DNA of 64,000 bases, taken from contig OY970271.1 of the NCBI GenBank assembly GCA_963715745.1, positions 2,914,001-2,978,000 of the forward strand, in the 5' to 3' direction. Origin of the DNA: CAWGJF01 sp963715745 (GTDB lineage Bacteria; Bacteroidota; Ignavibacteria; Ignavibacteriales; Ignavibacteriaceae). Made by a program: the position numbers and the translations under genes. Shown here piece by piece: positions 1 to 7,921 of the stretch. The first letter of the stretch is position 1, and every line of letters starts with the position of its first letter. The notes beneath the pieces were generated by a model, which saw only the letters and a list, made by a program, of their open reading frames with translations, ran no database searches and was not told the DNA's origin.

Positions 1-832
1 TAACTTTTTTACCTTTAAATCTTCTAAGCTGTTTCTGCAAATCTTTTTCATTGTTTTTAAGAGCATTCAGGATTCGTTCTGCTTCTTCTTTTGAAATTTT
101 TTGTTCTTTCTGCTGTTGAGATTGCTGTTGCTGGTTTTGCTGCTGGTCTTTTTTCTGCTGCTCCTGCTGCTGATTTTGTTTGTCTTTTTGCTGATCTTTA
201 TTTTGATCCTGTTTTTGATTCTGATCTTTATTTTGATCTTTATCCTTATTCTGATCCTTGTTCTGGTTGTTCTTATCCTTATTCTGATTTTTATTCTGGT
301 TGTTTTTCTGGGCTAAAGCATAGGATAAATTATATTTAACCTCTTCATCATTTGGATTAAGCTTTAAAGATTGCTTGTACGATGCAATTGCCTGGTCAAG
401 CTTTTGAGATTTTAAATATGAGTTGCCAACATTGTAATGTATCTTCGCACGTTCTTTATCGTTTCTCGCATAAGCCAAAGCTGACTCAAAAGATTTTATC
501 GATTCATCATATCTTTGCTGTTTATAATATGCATCACCAAGATTAAATTTTGCTTCAAAGTTATCCGGTGATGATTCAGATCCTTTTTTGAAATTTACTT
601 CAGCATCAGAAAATTTTTCCCCTTTGTACAAATCAACTCCATCATTCACCAAACTCCGGGTTGACTGAGCAAGTGTGTTTGGTGACAATACGCAAAAGAC
701 AAGTACCAGGTAAAAAGGTATAAGGATATAAGGACTCATTAATTTGCCTACTAACTTATACCATATACCAGTATACCTTATTCCTTTATTCCCTATACCC
801 ATATACCTTATTTCCTGTTTTTTCATCATCAT
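1..832 (-). CDS. BatC-like TPR protein, C-terminus cut by window edge
   Basis: The minus-strand frame stays open from about 832 to base 1 without a stop, so the 3' end lies outside the window. After an N-terminal hydrophobic signal stretch (PYILIPFYLVLVFCVL...LAQ) come about three TPR-like repeats (for example NFEAKFNLGDAYYKQQRYDE, then a KIHYNVGNSYLKSQKLDQA block). A long Gln/Asn/Lys/Asp low-complexity stretch follows, then a charged helix. TPR proteins in this operon position are usually called BatC and are thought to act with the membrane VWA proteins in the envelope. Two starts are possible. A run of three ATGs at 832-824 overlaps the batB stop, giving translational coupling and putting lysines ahead of the signal stretch. 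An ATG at 739 gives a shorter leader that starts directly at the hydrophobic part. I prefer 832 with little certainty. The segment between the two starts is made of a GGTATA-type repeat. Confidence 0.8.
   Translation of the reverse strand, partial: MMMKKQEIRYMGIGNKGIRYTGIWYKLVGKLMSPYILIPFYLVLVFCVLSPNTLAQSTRSLVNDGVDLYKGEKFSDAEVNFKKGSESSPDNFEAKFNLGDAYYKQQRYDESIKSFESALAYARNDKERAKIHYNVGNSYLKSQKLDQAIASYKQSLKLNPNDEEVKYNLSYALAQKNNQNKNQNKDKNNQNKDQNKDKDQNKDQNQKQDQNKDQQKDKQNQQQEQQKKDQQQNQQQQSQQQKEQKISKEEAERILNALKNNEKDLQKQLRRFKGKKV
100..313 (-). repeat. In-gene low-complexity tract coding Gln/Asn/Lys/Asp repeats
   Basis: On the minus strand the codons are almost only CAG/CAA, AAT/AAC, AAA/AAG and GAT/GAC, giving repeats of the type NQNKDKNNQNKDQNK and then poly-Gln runs. 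It lies inside the BatC-like gene between the TPR region and the C-terminal charged segment. It is probably a flexible, length-variable linker. It also creates long open plus-strand frames that are artefacts. Confidence 0.8.
757..815. repeat. Short imperfect direct repeat with TATACC units
   Basis: Two imperfect copies of a unit built from TATACC, ATATACC and TTATTCC lie at 757-784 and 794-815. They sit exactly between the batB stop and the signal peptide of the BatC-like protein. If read as protein they give two IRYxGI motifs. They may be a small inserted repeat or a local slippage product. Confidence 0.55.
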
Positions 833-1863
833 TCCAATCCTAATTTTTTATTGATTTTTGCATATAGCGGCGATTTTTTTTCCGGAATAAAAAATTCAAT
901 TATTAATAATATGATAGCCGGAATAAGAAAATAATAAAAACGATCTTCGTAATCAGTAACTTTTTTTACACCGAATTCAGTTTTTTTTAACTCCGAAAGC
1001 TCTGAATATATTTTGTCGAGATAATCTTCATAATTGTTCCCACGATAATATTTTCCATCACCTTCTTTTGCAATTCTAATTAGAGTTTCTTCATCAAGCT
1101 TGGTGAGAACTGTATTTCCAGCATCATCTTTTTTAAAACCGACTAATTGACCCCTGTTATACACCGGAATCGGTACACCGGCACTTGAACCAAGACCTAT
1201 TGTATATATTTTTATATTTTTTGAAACGGCATCGTTCACTGCATCATCAATATTTCCTTCATGATCTTCACCATCAGTAATAATAACAATTGCTTTATCG
1301 GTCGCTTCATTATCGAAAGATTTAAGTGCAAGTTTTATTGCAGCTGCAATTGCTGTTCCTTGTGATGGAACGGAATTAACATCAACAGCATTCAGGAATA
1401 AATTTGCTGCGGAATAATCAATCGTTAAAGGAAATTGTATATAAGCATCGCCGGCAAATATTATAAGTCCAATCCTGTCGCCTCTTAATTTATTAATAAG
1501 ATTCGAGATCTGATGTTTGGCTTTTTCAAGTCTGTTTGGTTTAATATCTTCAGCCATCATACTGTTTGAAACATCCAGAAGAATAAATACATCAATTCCG
1601 GTTTGCTTTACTTCCTGGAGCTTTGTTCCGACCTGCGGATTAGCGGCAGCGATTATCAAACAGGCTAATACAATTATAAGAACAGAAAATTTTGTCCAGT
1701 GCTTAAATGTACTTGCAGTTGGAATTATATCTTTATAAAGTACTTTATCAGCAAACTTTGCTAAAAGTTTTTGTCGATACTTTAAAAGAAACCAAAACCC
1801 CACTACTAAAACGGGTAAAGCATATAAAGCATAAAGGTATTCAGGATTTTCAAATCTAAACAT
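829..1863 (-). CDS. batB: BatB-like membrane VWA-domain protein
   Basis: This is a 344-residue protein with two N-terminal membrane segments (about residues 10-27 and 59-74), a von Willebrand factor A domain and a C-terminal membrane helix (about 308-325). The metal-ion-dependent adhesion site motif DVSNS is at 97-101, followed by MMAEDIKPNR, which is typical of BatA/BatB proteins. The family sits in the inner membrane with the VWA domain outside, and is linked to aerotolerance and envelope stress; its biochemical role is unsettled. The gene is fourth in a run of VWA/MoxR genes, 4 bp after batA, and its stop overlaps the first ATG of the next gene. The assignment to BatB rather than BatA rests on gene order only. 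Confidence 0.88.
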   Translation of the reverse strand: MFRFENPEYLYALYALPVLVVGFWFLLKYRQKLLAKFADKVLYKDIIPTASTFKHWTKFSVLIIVLACLIIAAANPQVGTKLQEVKQTGIDVFILLDVSNSMMAEDIKPNRLEKAKHQISNLINKLRGDRIGLIIFAGDAYIQFPLTIDYSAANLFLNAVDVNSVPSQGTAIAAAIKLALKSFDNEATDKAIVIITDGEDHEGNIDDAVNDAVSKNIKIYTIGLGSSAGVPIPVYNRGQLVGFKKDDAGNTVLTKLDEETLIRIAKEGDGKYYRGNNYEDYLDKIYSELSELKKTEFGVKKVTDYEDRFYYFLIPAIILLIIEFFIPEKKSPLYAKINKKLGLE

Positions 1864-1867
1864 AGGT

Positions 1868-2863
1868 CTAAGGTAATTTTCTTAATAAAGTTTTAGAAAG
1901 TAACAATTCAAGCAACAACAATGCTGCACCCCAGCCTAGCCAACTATAATATTTTTCAGCAGCATTCCGGTAAGAAGTAATTTCAATCTTGGATTTTTCA
2001 AGTTTGTCAATCTTTTCATAAATTTCTTTAAGTGTGCTGTTGTTGGTCGCCCTGAAATATTCACCGTCTGTAATTTTCGAAATTTTTCTTAGTATATCCT
2101 CATCAATTTCAACCGGTACCATCTGATAACGCGTTCCAAAAGGAGTTTGAACAGCATAAGGAGCTTCACCTTTGGTTCCGACGCCGATAGTATAGACTCT
2201 TATTCCAAAAGTCTTGGCAATTTCCGCAGCAGAAACCGGATCGATCTCTCCACTGTTGTTTACACCATCGGTTAATAAAATAATTATCCTGCTTTTTGCA
2301 TCACTGTCCTTTAACCGGTTAACACCATTTGCAAGAGCATTTCCGATTGCTGTTCCATCTTCAATCATTCCGCTTTTTATTTCTCTGAGAAGATTGCGAA
2401 GAACGGAATAATCAACAGTCAAGGGACACTGGGTAAAAGCATCTCTTGCAAAAATCACCAGACCAATTCTGTCAGAAACACGTCCTTCAATAAAATTATC
2501 AATAACATTTTTAGCAGCTTCGATCCTGTTTGGTTTTAAATCTTCTGCAAGCATACTGCTGGATATATCGAGAACCATTGCAATATCAATTCCTTCAGTT
2601 GAAATATTTTCACCTGAGGTAAAATTCTGTGGTCTTGCAAGAGCTATAATTAACAAAGCAATTGCTGCCATTCTTAAAACCATTGGAAGATGTCGCAATC
2701 TTTCTCTTAAAGTAGCAGGAACATTTTTAAAAATCTGCAATGAAGAATATGTTACCGATGACTGTGACTTTCTTCCCCGCCAAATATACCAGCCAATTAG
2801 TAATGGAATAACTAATAAAAAGTATAGTACCCAGGGTTCTGCAAAAGTGATTCCTTTAAACAT
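1868..2863 (-). CDS. batA: BatA-like membrane VWA-domain protein
   Basis: The protein is 331 residues long when started at the ATG at 2863, which has a strong AGGAGG 9 nt upstream. A longer frame beginning with TTG at 2896 is rejected for that reason. Residues 10-28 and about 61-77 are membrane segments. A VWA domain follows with the MIDAS motif DISSS at 99-103, and a hydrophobic helix lies at the C-terminus. It is paralogous to the next gene downstream, sharing the LDxSxSMxAEDLKPNR pattern. The start lies inside the end of the preceding gene (8 bp overlap), which indicates coupled translation. It is probably part of a MoxR/VWA membrane complex. Confidence 0.88.
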   Translation of the reverse strand: MFKGITFAEPWVLYFLLVIPLLIGWYIWRGRKSQSSVTYSSLQIFKNVPATLRERLRHLPMVLRMAAIALLIIALARPQNFTSGENISTEGIDIAMVLDISSSMLAEDLKPNRIEAAKNVIDNFIEGRVSDRIGLVIFARDAFTQCPLTVDYSVLRNLLREIKSGMIEDGTAIGNALANGVNRLKDSDAKSRIIILLTDGVNNSGEIDPVSAAEIAKTFGIRVYTIGVGTKGEAPYAVQTPFGTRYQMVPVEIDEDILRKISKITDGEYFRATNNSTLKEIYEKIDKLEKSKIEITSYRNAAEKYYSWLGWGAALLLLELLLSKTLLRKLP

Positions 2864-3806
2864 TAGCCGCAACCTCCTGTGGTTTTTCTCTTTCAACAGG
2901 AATTGTCTTCTGAATAATCTCTTTCGCCTGTTTCATCATTTCCTGGTTGATTGAATCCAATGGAATATATTTTGCAAATTTTACAAGATCTGCGTTGTTT
3001 AGAAATTCACCGGTAATCTGCACAACATTCCTGGCTTCACTAACCTGCTCCAGTTGAAGTATTGATTCTGAAGTTGTCAGTTCAAGTGCCGGAAGTTCAA
3101 ATCGTTTTTCAAAATAATCGCGGATTATTTCAGTGATTCTTGAATGATATTCTTTCACTTTCCCATTCTGCCATAATTTCTCTCTTTCAAGATTATCAAG
3201 TTGAGCAAGTGCTGTAACGTGAATTGGGATTTTAACTACTTTTTTCACAACGGGCTGTTGTAATTTTTTAAGTTTATATCTTCTGTATAAATATAAAGTG
3301 ATGGCTAACAGAACAAGGAAAATAAGAGTAAAAATAATCCAGAATTTCCAATCAATAGGAATTGTTATTGGCTCTTTAACATCCTTAATATCTTCCTGAT
3401 GATTTACTTTAACAGTATGAACCGCAAAAGTAACAGGATTTGTAAGTGATGATTTATAAACTGAATCCGCTTTTGTTTTATACTTTACCGGGATTGCCGG
3501 GATTGTAATTTCGGATGAATCATAAAATGAAAAAACATAACTGAATCGAGTTACATTTGTCGATTCATCTTTAAGCTTTGCAGGTTTTTCAAGTTTAATT
3601 AGTTCCAGATTTTTTACACTGTCTGTAACTGCAGGAGTTTGAATTTGTAATTCTTCAGGTGATCTTACTTCAATAGTGTAATTAATATAATCACCAACCA
3701 GGTAATCACTTGAATCAACCGATGCAATTATGGTTACTTCCTGTGCAAGTAAAGAAATGGAACTAAATAATAATACAGTTAGAGTGATGAGAAAACTTCT
3801 TACCAT
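2856..3806 (-). CDS. BatD-like single-pass envelope protein
   Basis: This 316-residue protein has a signal peptide ending in SLLAQ. It continues with a beta-rich exported domain resembling the BatD N-terminal region (VDSSDYLVGDYINYTIEV), one membrane helix at roughly 153-172 and a cytoplasmic helical tail of about 140 residues. Its place between DUF58 and batA fits the BatD slot, although it is shorter than classical BatD proteins. The tail (YHSRITEIIRDYFEKRFELP) resembles the cytoplasmic segment often seen in proteins of such operons. It overlaps the upstream DUF58 gene by 7 bp and the downstream batA start by 8 bp. Function is inferred from context. Confidence 0.7.
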   Translation of the reverse strand: MVRSFLITLTVLLFSSISLLAQEVTIIASVDSSDYLVGDYINYTIEVRSPEELQIQTPAVTDSVKNLELIKLEKPAKLKDESTNVTRFSYVFSFYDSSEITIPAIPVKYKTKADSVYKSSLTNPVTFAVHTVKVNHQEDIKDVKEPITIPIDWKFWIIFTLIFLVLLAITLYLYRRYKLKKLQQPVVKKVVKIPIHVTALAQLDNLEREKLWQNGKVKEYHSRITEIIRDYFEKRFELPALELTTSESILQLEQVSEARNVVQITGEFLNNADLVKFAKYIPLDSINQEMMKQAKEIIQKTIPVEREKPQEVAANV

Positions 3807-4675
3807 CTTCTCTCACGCATTTTAAAAAACTGTACTAACGGAGCAATATGATTTTCTCCCGCAGTAACCTGAATGCTATCCAATCTGCTTGCTACAAAGA
3901 GAGATTTTCTTCTGTTTATTAGTTCTCTTCGTCTGTTTTTCAAAGCTTTTTGAATAGTACTGCTGCTTGTATCAATCCACCTCTCTTCATTTGTTTCCGC
4001 ATCAACAAATTTCATTAAGCCCAGTTTTGGAATTTCAGATTCACGCCTGTCATCTAGTACAATCCCGATCAGGTCATGCTTTCTTCCGACAATTCTTAAT
4101 ATCTTTTCATATCCTTCATCCATAAAATCTGAAAGAAGAAAAACAATCGATTTCTTTTTTATTGCTCCATTCATATACTCCAACGCTGACTTTATATTGG
4201 TCTGATTTCCTTCAGGCTTGAATGAAAGCACTTCACGAATAATTCTCAAGACGTGAGCATTAGCTTTTCTTGGGGGGACAAATTTCTCAACTTTATCAGT
4301 GAATAATAGCAATCCGACTTTGTCATTATTCTTCAAAGCAGAAAACGCAAGAATTGCACTTAGTTCTGCTGCAACTCTCTGTTTTGTTTTAGATAGTGAA
4401 CCAAACATTTGTGAGCCGCTGAGATCAACAAGCAGCATAACTGTAAGTTCTCGTTCTTCTTCAAATACTTTTATATAGGGATGTCCGAACCTGGCAGTAA
4501 CATTCCAGTCAATGTTCCTTATATCATCACCAAACTGGTACTCACGGACTTCGGAAAACTCCATTCCTCTTCCTTTAAAAACAGAATGGTATTCACCGGA
4601 AAAGACCTGGTTTACAAGTCCTTTGGTTCTGATTTCAATTTGTCGTACTTGTTTAAGTAATTCTTTAGTTAACAT
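3800..4675 (-). CDS. DUF58 domain protein (VWA-like fold)
   Basis: The 291-residue protein has no membrane segment. The DUF58 signature is clear: GRGMEFSEVREYQFGDDIR and NIDWNVTARFG around residues 35-64, then a strand with a MIDAS-like DLSGS at 84-88. DUF58 proteins are nearly always encoded directly after a MoxR ATPase and are thought to be its partner or substrate adaptor. Here the MoxR gene ends 2 bp upstream. The start is an ATG directly after the MoxR stop. The C-terminal part is helical and rich in Arg and Lys. The assignment is secure at family level; the molecular role is not known. Confidence 0.9.
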   Translation of the reverse strand: MLTKELLKQVRQIEIRTKGLVNQVFSGEYHSVFKGRGMEFSEVREYQFGDDIRNIDWNVTARFGHPYIKVFEEERELTVMLLVDLSGSQMFGSLSKTKQRVAAELSAILAFSALKNNDKVGLLLFTDKVEKFVPPRKANAHVLRIIREVLSFKPEGNQTNIKSALEYMNGAIKKKSIVFLLSDFMDEGYEKILRIVGRKHDLIGIVLDDRRESEIPKLGLMKFVDAETNEERWIDTSSSTIQKALKNRRRELINRRKSLFVASRLDSIQVTAGENHIAPLVQFFKMRERRW

Positions 4676-4677
4676 TT

Positions 4678-5661
4678 TTACGGAACTTCAATCTTATTTA
4701 AAATATCACTAATGATTGATTCAGAGGTTATTTCTTCAGCTTCTGCTTCATAGGTTACAGCTACTCTGTGTCTCATTACATCATAGCAAATAGCTCTTAC
4801 ATCTTCGGGAATAACATATCCTCTCCTTTTAATAAATGCCATTGCTTTTGAACCAAGTGCAAGATTTATCGATGCTCTGGGAGAAGCACCGTAGCTTATT
4901 AAGTCTGTTAGTTTATCGAGTCCGAACTGTTTTGGTTTCCTTGTTGCAAAAACTATATCAAGAATATACTTTTCAATTTTTTCATCAATGTAAACATCGT
5001 GGACAAGCTGTCTTCCCTTCAAAATATCTTTGGGTGTAATTACCGGATTCGGTTCCGGCATAGTTTCATTAATATTCCTCCGCATTATCACAAGCTCTTC
5101 TTTTCGTTCAGGATAAGTAATTTTTACTTTAAGCATAAACCTGTCAACCTGTGCTTCGGGTAAAGGATAAGTTCCTTCCTGCTCGATTGGGTTTTGTGTG
5201 GCGAGTACGAGAAAAGGCTCTTCCAGCTTAAATGTTTCTTCACCAATTGTAATCTGTCTTTCCTGCATGGCTTCAAGCAAAGCACTCTGAACTTTTGCAG
5301 GAGCTCGGTTAATTTCATCTGCAAGAATAAAGTTAGAAAAGATAGGACCTTTTCTTATAAAAAACTTTCCATCTTTCTGATTATAAATTTGTGTACCTAT
5401 TAAATCTGCAGGAAGCAAATCAGGTGTGAACTGGATACGTTGAAACTTTGCTTTCATAGCTGAAGCCAGAGTTTTTATTGCAAGGGTTTTTGCAAGTCCC
5501 GGCACACCTTCAAGCAGAACATGACCGTTGCCAAGCAGTCCGACAACCAATCTTTCCACCATATCTTTCTGACCAACAATAACTTTATTGATCTCCGAAA
5601 AGAGCAGATCGATAAATTCGCTTTCCTTTTTTATCTTTTCATTTAACTGGGCAATATCCAC
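4678..5661 (-). CDS. MoxR-family AAA+ ATPase
   Basis: This 327-residue cytoplasmic AAA+ ATPase has Walker A GVPGLAKT at 52-59 and Walker B ILADE at 112-116, followed by INRAPAKVQSALLEAMQE, a MoxR hallmark. Sensor 1 lies in VLATQNPIEQEGTYPLPEAQ. MoxR ATPases act as chaperone-like remodelers of VWA proteins, consistent with the VWA genes downstream. The only reasonable start is GTG at 5661, with AGAGG just upstream. It heads the operon: a gap and a candidate -7 box precede it, and the next five genes follow with gaps of at most 4 bp or overlaps. Confidence 0.93.
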   Translation of the reverse strand: MDIAQLNEKIKKESEFIDLLFSEINKVIVGQKDMVERLVVGLLGNGHVLLEGVPGLAKTLAIKTLASAMKAKFQRIQFTPDLLPADLIGTQIYNQKDGKFFIRKGPIFSNFILADEINRAPAKVQSALLEAMQERQITIGEETFKLEEPFLVLATQNPIEQEGTYPLPEAQVDRFMLKVKITYPERKEELVIMRRNINETMPEPNPVITPKDILKGRQLVHDVYIDEKIEKYILDIVFATRKPKQFGLDKLTDLISYGASPRASINLALGSKAMAFIKRRGYVIPEDVRAICYDVMRHRVAVTYEAEAEEITSESIISDILNKIEVP

Positions 5662-5691
5662 AATGAACCTCTTAAATTATTATTTAGTTGA

Positions 5692-5699
5692 CAAATTTA
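5692..5699 (-). promoter_or_regulatory. Candidate -7 box for the MoxR/Bat operon
   Basis: Read on the minus strand this is TAAATTTG, which fits the Bacteroidota -7 consensus TAnnTTTG. It lies about 30 nt before the GTG start. I do not see a good -33 TTTG at the usual distance, so this is only a candidate. Confidence 0.3.
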
Positions 5700-5823
5700 A
5701 GGAATTTCATCCAGCTTAAATTAATAATGCGGGATAAATGTGATTAGACGGGGACAAACTTATGAATGTTGCGTTTTTCAATCAAGAAATTGTTATTTAC
5801 CCTAAATTAATTTGATTATAAAA

Positions 5824-5907
5824 ATTCTTCACTGTGCTCAGAATGACTTCATGGTGTCATTCTGAGGAGTGACCTTTCTGGCCGTATGCAAGAACGAAGA
5901 AAAATCT
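5824..5907. repeat. Intergenic palindromic repeat (CTCAGAATGAC type)
   Basis: A perfect 11-bp inverted repeat, CTCAGAATGAC (5837-5847) and GTCATTCTGAG (5856-5866), has an 8-nt loop. It is flanked by a looser outer pair, ATTCTTC on the left and GAAGAAAAATCT on the right. The words resemble a dispersed intergenic repeat that I recall from Bacteroidota/Chlorobi genomes. The rest of 5662-5991 holds the candidate Bat promoter and otherwise nothing I can recognise. The repeat overlaps a spurious N-terminal extension of the following HAD frame. Confidence 0.65.
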
Positions 5908-5991
5908 CCCTTTATAAATTTATTTTTTTGCTCTTCATTAGTAATAACTAACTTTACATCTCAATTAATTAATCTAATTACACTAAAATTT

Positions 5992-6639
5992 ATGCATAGC
6001 CAATTCGACGGATTTATTTTTGACATCGATGGAACACTGACTTCCACAAATCAATTGATTTTTGATTCATTTAATCACATAGCCAAAAAATATTTAAAAA
6101 GATCTTTTACTGATGAAGAAATTATCGGTTTGTTCGGTCCAACTGAAGGACAAATTTTTGAAAAACTCTTCGAAGAAAATCATCTGGAAGTTGGCAAAGC
6201 CTATTACAAATTTTACAGCGATAATCATTTTATGGCAGATATTTATCCGGGATTAAAGGAAATTCTTATTGATTTAAAGAAGAAAAATTATCCACTCGGG
6301 ATTTTTACAGGAAAAGGTAGAGAATCTTCAATGATTACTCTGACAAAAATAGGAGTCGATAAATATTTTGATCTGATTGTTACCGGTGACGACGTTGAAA
6401 ACCATAAACCATCTCCGGAAGGAATATTGAAGTTTGTGAATAAATTTAACCTGAATAAAGAAAAGGTTTTAATGATCGGAGATTCTGTTGGAGATGTTAA
6501 AGCAGCAAGAGATGCTGGTGTTAAAATAGCTTCAGTGCTATGGGATAGTTATGCTGCTGAAAAAGTAAAAGCAATGCAGAGCGATTATTATTTTAATTCA
6601 GTTCAGGAGCTGAAAAAGTTTCTAAATATTAATTATTAG
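5992..6639 (+). CDS. HAD-superfamily hydrolase, phosphoglycolate phosphatase-like
   Basis: Starting at the ATG at 5992 gives 215 residues, the usual length for this group. The upstream 41 codons of open frame read through a repeat and are not convincing. All four HAD motifs are present: motif I DIDGT at 11-15 (nucleophile Asp and general-acid Asp), motif II in IFTGKGRES, motif III Lys in HKPSPEG and motif IV GDSVGDVKAARDAG. A helical cap between motifs I and II makes it a type C1 member. Likely activity is phosphatase on a small phosphorylated metabolite such as phosphoglycolate, or a pyrophosphatase. It stands alone, with no operon partner. Confidence 0.87.
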   Translation: MHSQFDGFIFDIDGTLTSTNQLIFDSFNHIAKKYLKRSFTDEEIIGLFGPTEGQIFEKLFEENHLEVGKAYYKFYSDNHFMADIYPGLKEILIDLKKKNYPLGIFTGKGRESSMITLTKIGVDKYFDLIVTGDDVENHKPSPEGILKFVNKFNLNKEKVLMIGDSVGDVKAARDAGVKIASVLWDSYAAEKVKAMQSDYYFNSVQELKKFLNINY

Positions 6640-6895
6640 TAAAGTAAAATCATCTGCCAGATGGAATAATCTGGAATTTCAGTCACTAAGTTTATGAGAA
6701 TAAATATAAGTGTTATAAATTTTTTCCAATTTTTTTTAATCGATTAGGGTGGAATATTTAAAATTTCTGTTGTATTTTCCAAATAAGGCTATAGAATTTA
6801 AGTTAAAAATCTTAATTACCTGATAATCTGAATCCGGATTTTTAATTTGGATTAAATAATCTTTGATGCTAATTAAATAACCACAGAGGTTATAC

Positions 6896-7102
6896 ATGAG
6901 AGAACATACCAACTTGATGCTTGAAGCAGTGTGTCCTGAATGCAATGGATTTGGAAAAACATTTTCCGAAAATGAATGTGTAAATTGTGATGGCACAGGG
7001 TTCGTTAATCATGAAGAATTTGCACATTTCAGTTCCAGGTTTATTTTCAATTCAGTGACGCTGTTTTATTTATTTCTTTATGTACTTGTGATAGTTTTAT
7101 AA
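6896..7102 (+). CDS. Small CxxCxGxG zinc-finger protein with a C-terminal membrane segment
   Basis: This 68-residue ORF has two DnaJ-type half-motifs close together, CPECNGFG and CVNCDGTGF, enough for one zinc site. The end is strongly hydrophobic (SVTLFYLFLYVLVIVL). AGAGG lies 9 nt before the ATG, which supports translation. It could be a tail-anchored zinc-ribbon protein. The isolated CxxCxGxG pair resembles the DnaJ cysteine-rich domain or small DnaJ-related zinc-finger proteins. No partner gene is nearby, and I do not know a function. The hydrophobic tail could also be chance reading of AT-rich DNA. Confidence 0.5.
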   Translation: MREHTNLMLEAVCPECNGFGKTFSENECVNCDGTGFVNHEEFAHFSSRFIFNSVTLFYLFLYVLVIVL

Positions 7103-7119
7103 ATGATACTCCCTGACGT

Positions 7120-7194
7120 GGGCTGTCTAAATATGCTACCCTTGATCTTCCTGACTTGAATTCTCCAGGCAGGCGGATTCCTCCCAGACAGCCC
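7120..7194. repeat. Inverted repeat with a long loop after the zinc-finger ORF
   Basis: GGGCTGTCT (7120-7128) and AGACAGCCC (7186-7194) are perfect 9-bp complements enclosing a 57-nt loop, followed by a T-rich stretch. It lies between two convergent genes. It could be a terminator, a repeat element or a folded RNA; the long loop makes a simple terminator less likely. Confidence 0.4.
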
Positions 7195-7234
7195 CGCTTT
7201 TATCTTTCTTTTAATTTTAATTACTGGTTAATTA

Positions 7235-7786
7235 TTAAAACGAATCTTTCAATTTCATTTTAATACTAATTGCCTGGTTTAAGTGTCTTTTCTCATGATC
7301 CACTAAAATTTTAATGCAATCTCTTAGTGAATATGTTATAAATGAATTGATTGGTGAAGTGACAATAATTTTATCGATATCTTTATTACACTTTCTGAAT
7401 TTCTCAATCAGTATTTTATTTTCTTTAAGAAGTTCGCTTGTTAAATTTTTTTCGTAATATGAACTGAGCGGATAAAACGGAGGGAATGTTTTTGATTTTC
7501 TTTTATAATCCGGTGAAACAGCTTTAACTACCATATTACCTAACAATCTCGGCAGAACAGGAAAATGCGTCCATTTTCCACCTTTATAAGTTCCATTTTC
7601 AATTGAATCGAAAATTGGATAATACTTCCTGTTGCTTTGAATAATATGATCCAGGCATTCATTAATTCCCCAGATGTTTTCGGCGGGTTTCCAATTCATT
7701 TTACCGGCATCTAAATCTACAAATTCAGAGCTGAACTTTTCATTCAGGTTATTTATTTCTTCAATTTGATTTTCAATCCAGTTCAT
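7235..7786 (-). CDS. DinB-family protein (cytoplasmic)
   Basis: This 183-residue protein has the DinB four-helix pattern: NWIENQIEEINNLNEKF first helix, WGINECLDHIIQSNRKYYP with a metal-ligand His, and near the end LVDHEKRHLNQA, giving the HxxxH pair that completes the usual metal triad. There is no signal peptide. Family members are metal-binding proteins, often thiol-dependent transferases such as bacillithiol S-transferases, but many have no known substrate. It stands alone between palindrome-rich spacers. A second, exported DinB protein is encoded at 18140-18718. Confidence 0.82.
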   Translation of the reverse strand: MNWIENQIEEINNLNEKFSSEFVDLDAGKMNWKPAENIWGINECLDHIIQSNRKYYPIFDSIENGTYKGGKWTHFPVLPRLLGNMVVKAVSPDYKRKSKTFPPFYPLSSYYEKNLTSELLKENKILIEKFRKCNKDIDKIIVTSPINSFITYSLRDCIKILVDHEKRHLNQAISIKMKLKDSF

Positions 7787-7832
7787 ATTTTTCTTTTATG
7801 ATAAATTACTCAAGTTGACTGCTCGCAATGAT

Positions 7833-7850
7833 AAACCGTTAAAACGGTTT
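7833..7850. repeat. Short palindrome AAACCGTT/AACGGTTT
   Basis: Perfect 8-bp arms at 7833-7840 and 7843-7850 are separated by AA. It lies 20 bp from a larger perfect palindrome, and the two together look like one composite repeat element. Confidence 0.6.
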
Positions 7851-7870
7851 GTAATCTTTGCATTTTCTCA

Positions 7871-7898
7871 TTAACCCACGGATTAATCCGTGGGTTAA
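7871..7898. repeat. Perfect 28-bp palindrome without loop
   Basis: The left half TTAACCCACGGATT (7871-7884) is followed directly by its exact reverse complement (7885-7898). Such a long loopless perfect palindrome is not expected by chance and suggests a dispersed palindromic repeat or a protein-binding site. Confidence 0.7.
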
Positions 7899-7921
7899 AA
7901 ATACAACATCCATCTAACCAC

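Noticed and set aside
91..339. Two long plus-strand frames over the low-complexity tract
   Set aside because: They are opposite-strand readings of the Gln/Asn/Lys/Asp repeats of the BatC-like gene; composition is Leu/Phe/Ile or Ser/Asp/Tyr repetitive, without ribosome site.
5869..5991. Longer N-terminus of the HAD protein
   Set aside because: The extra 41 codons run through an intergenic palindromic repeat and precede the normal family start.
6736..6996. Minus-strand 86-codon frame opposite the zinc-finger ORF
   Set aside because: It is antisense to the better-supported ORF (ribosome site, zinc motifs) and has no recognisable feature.
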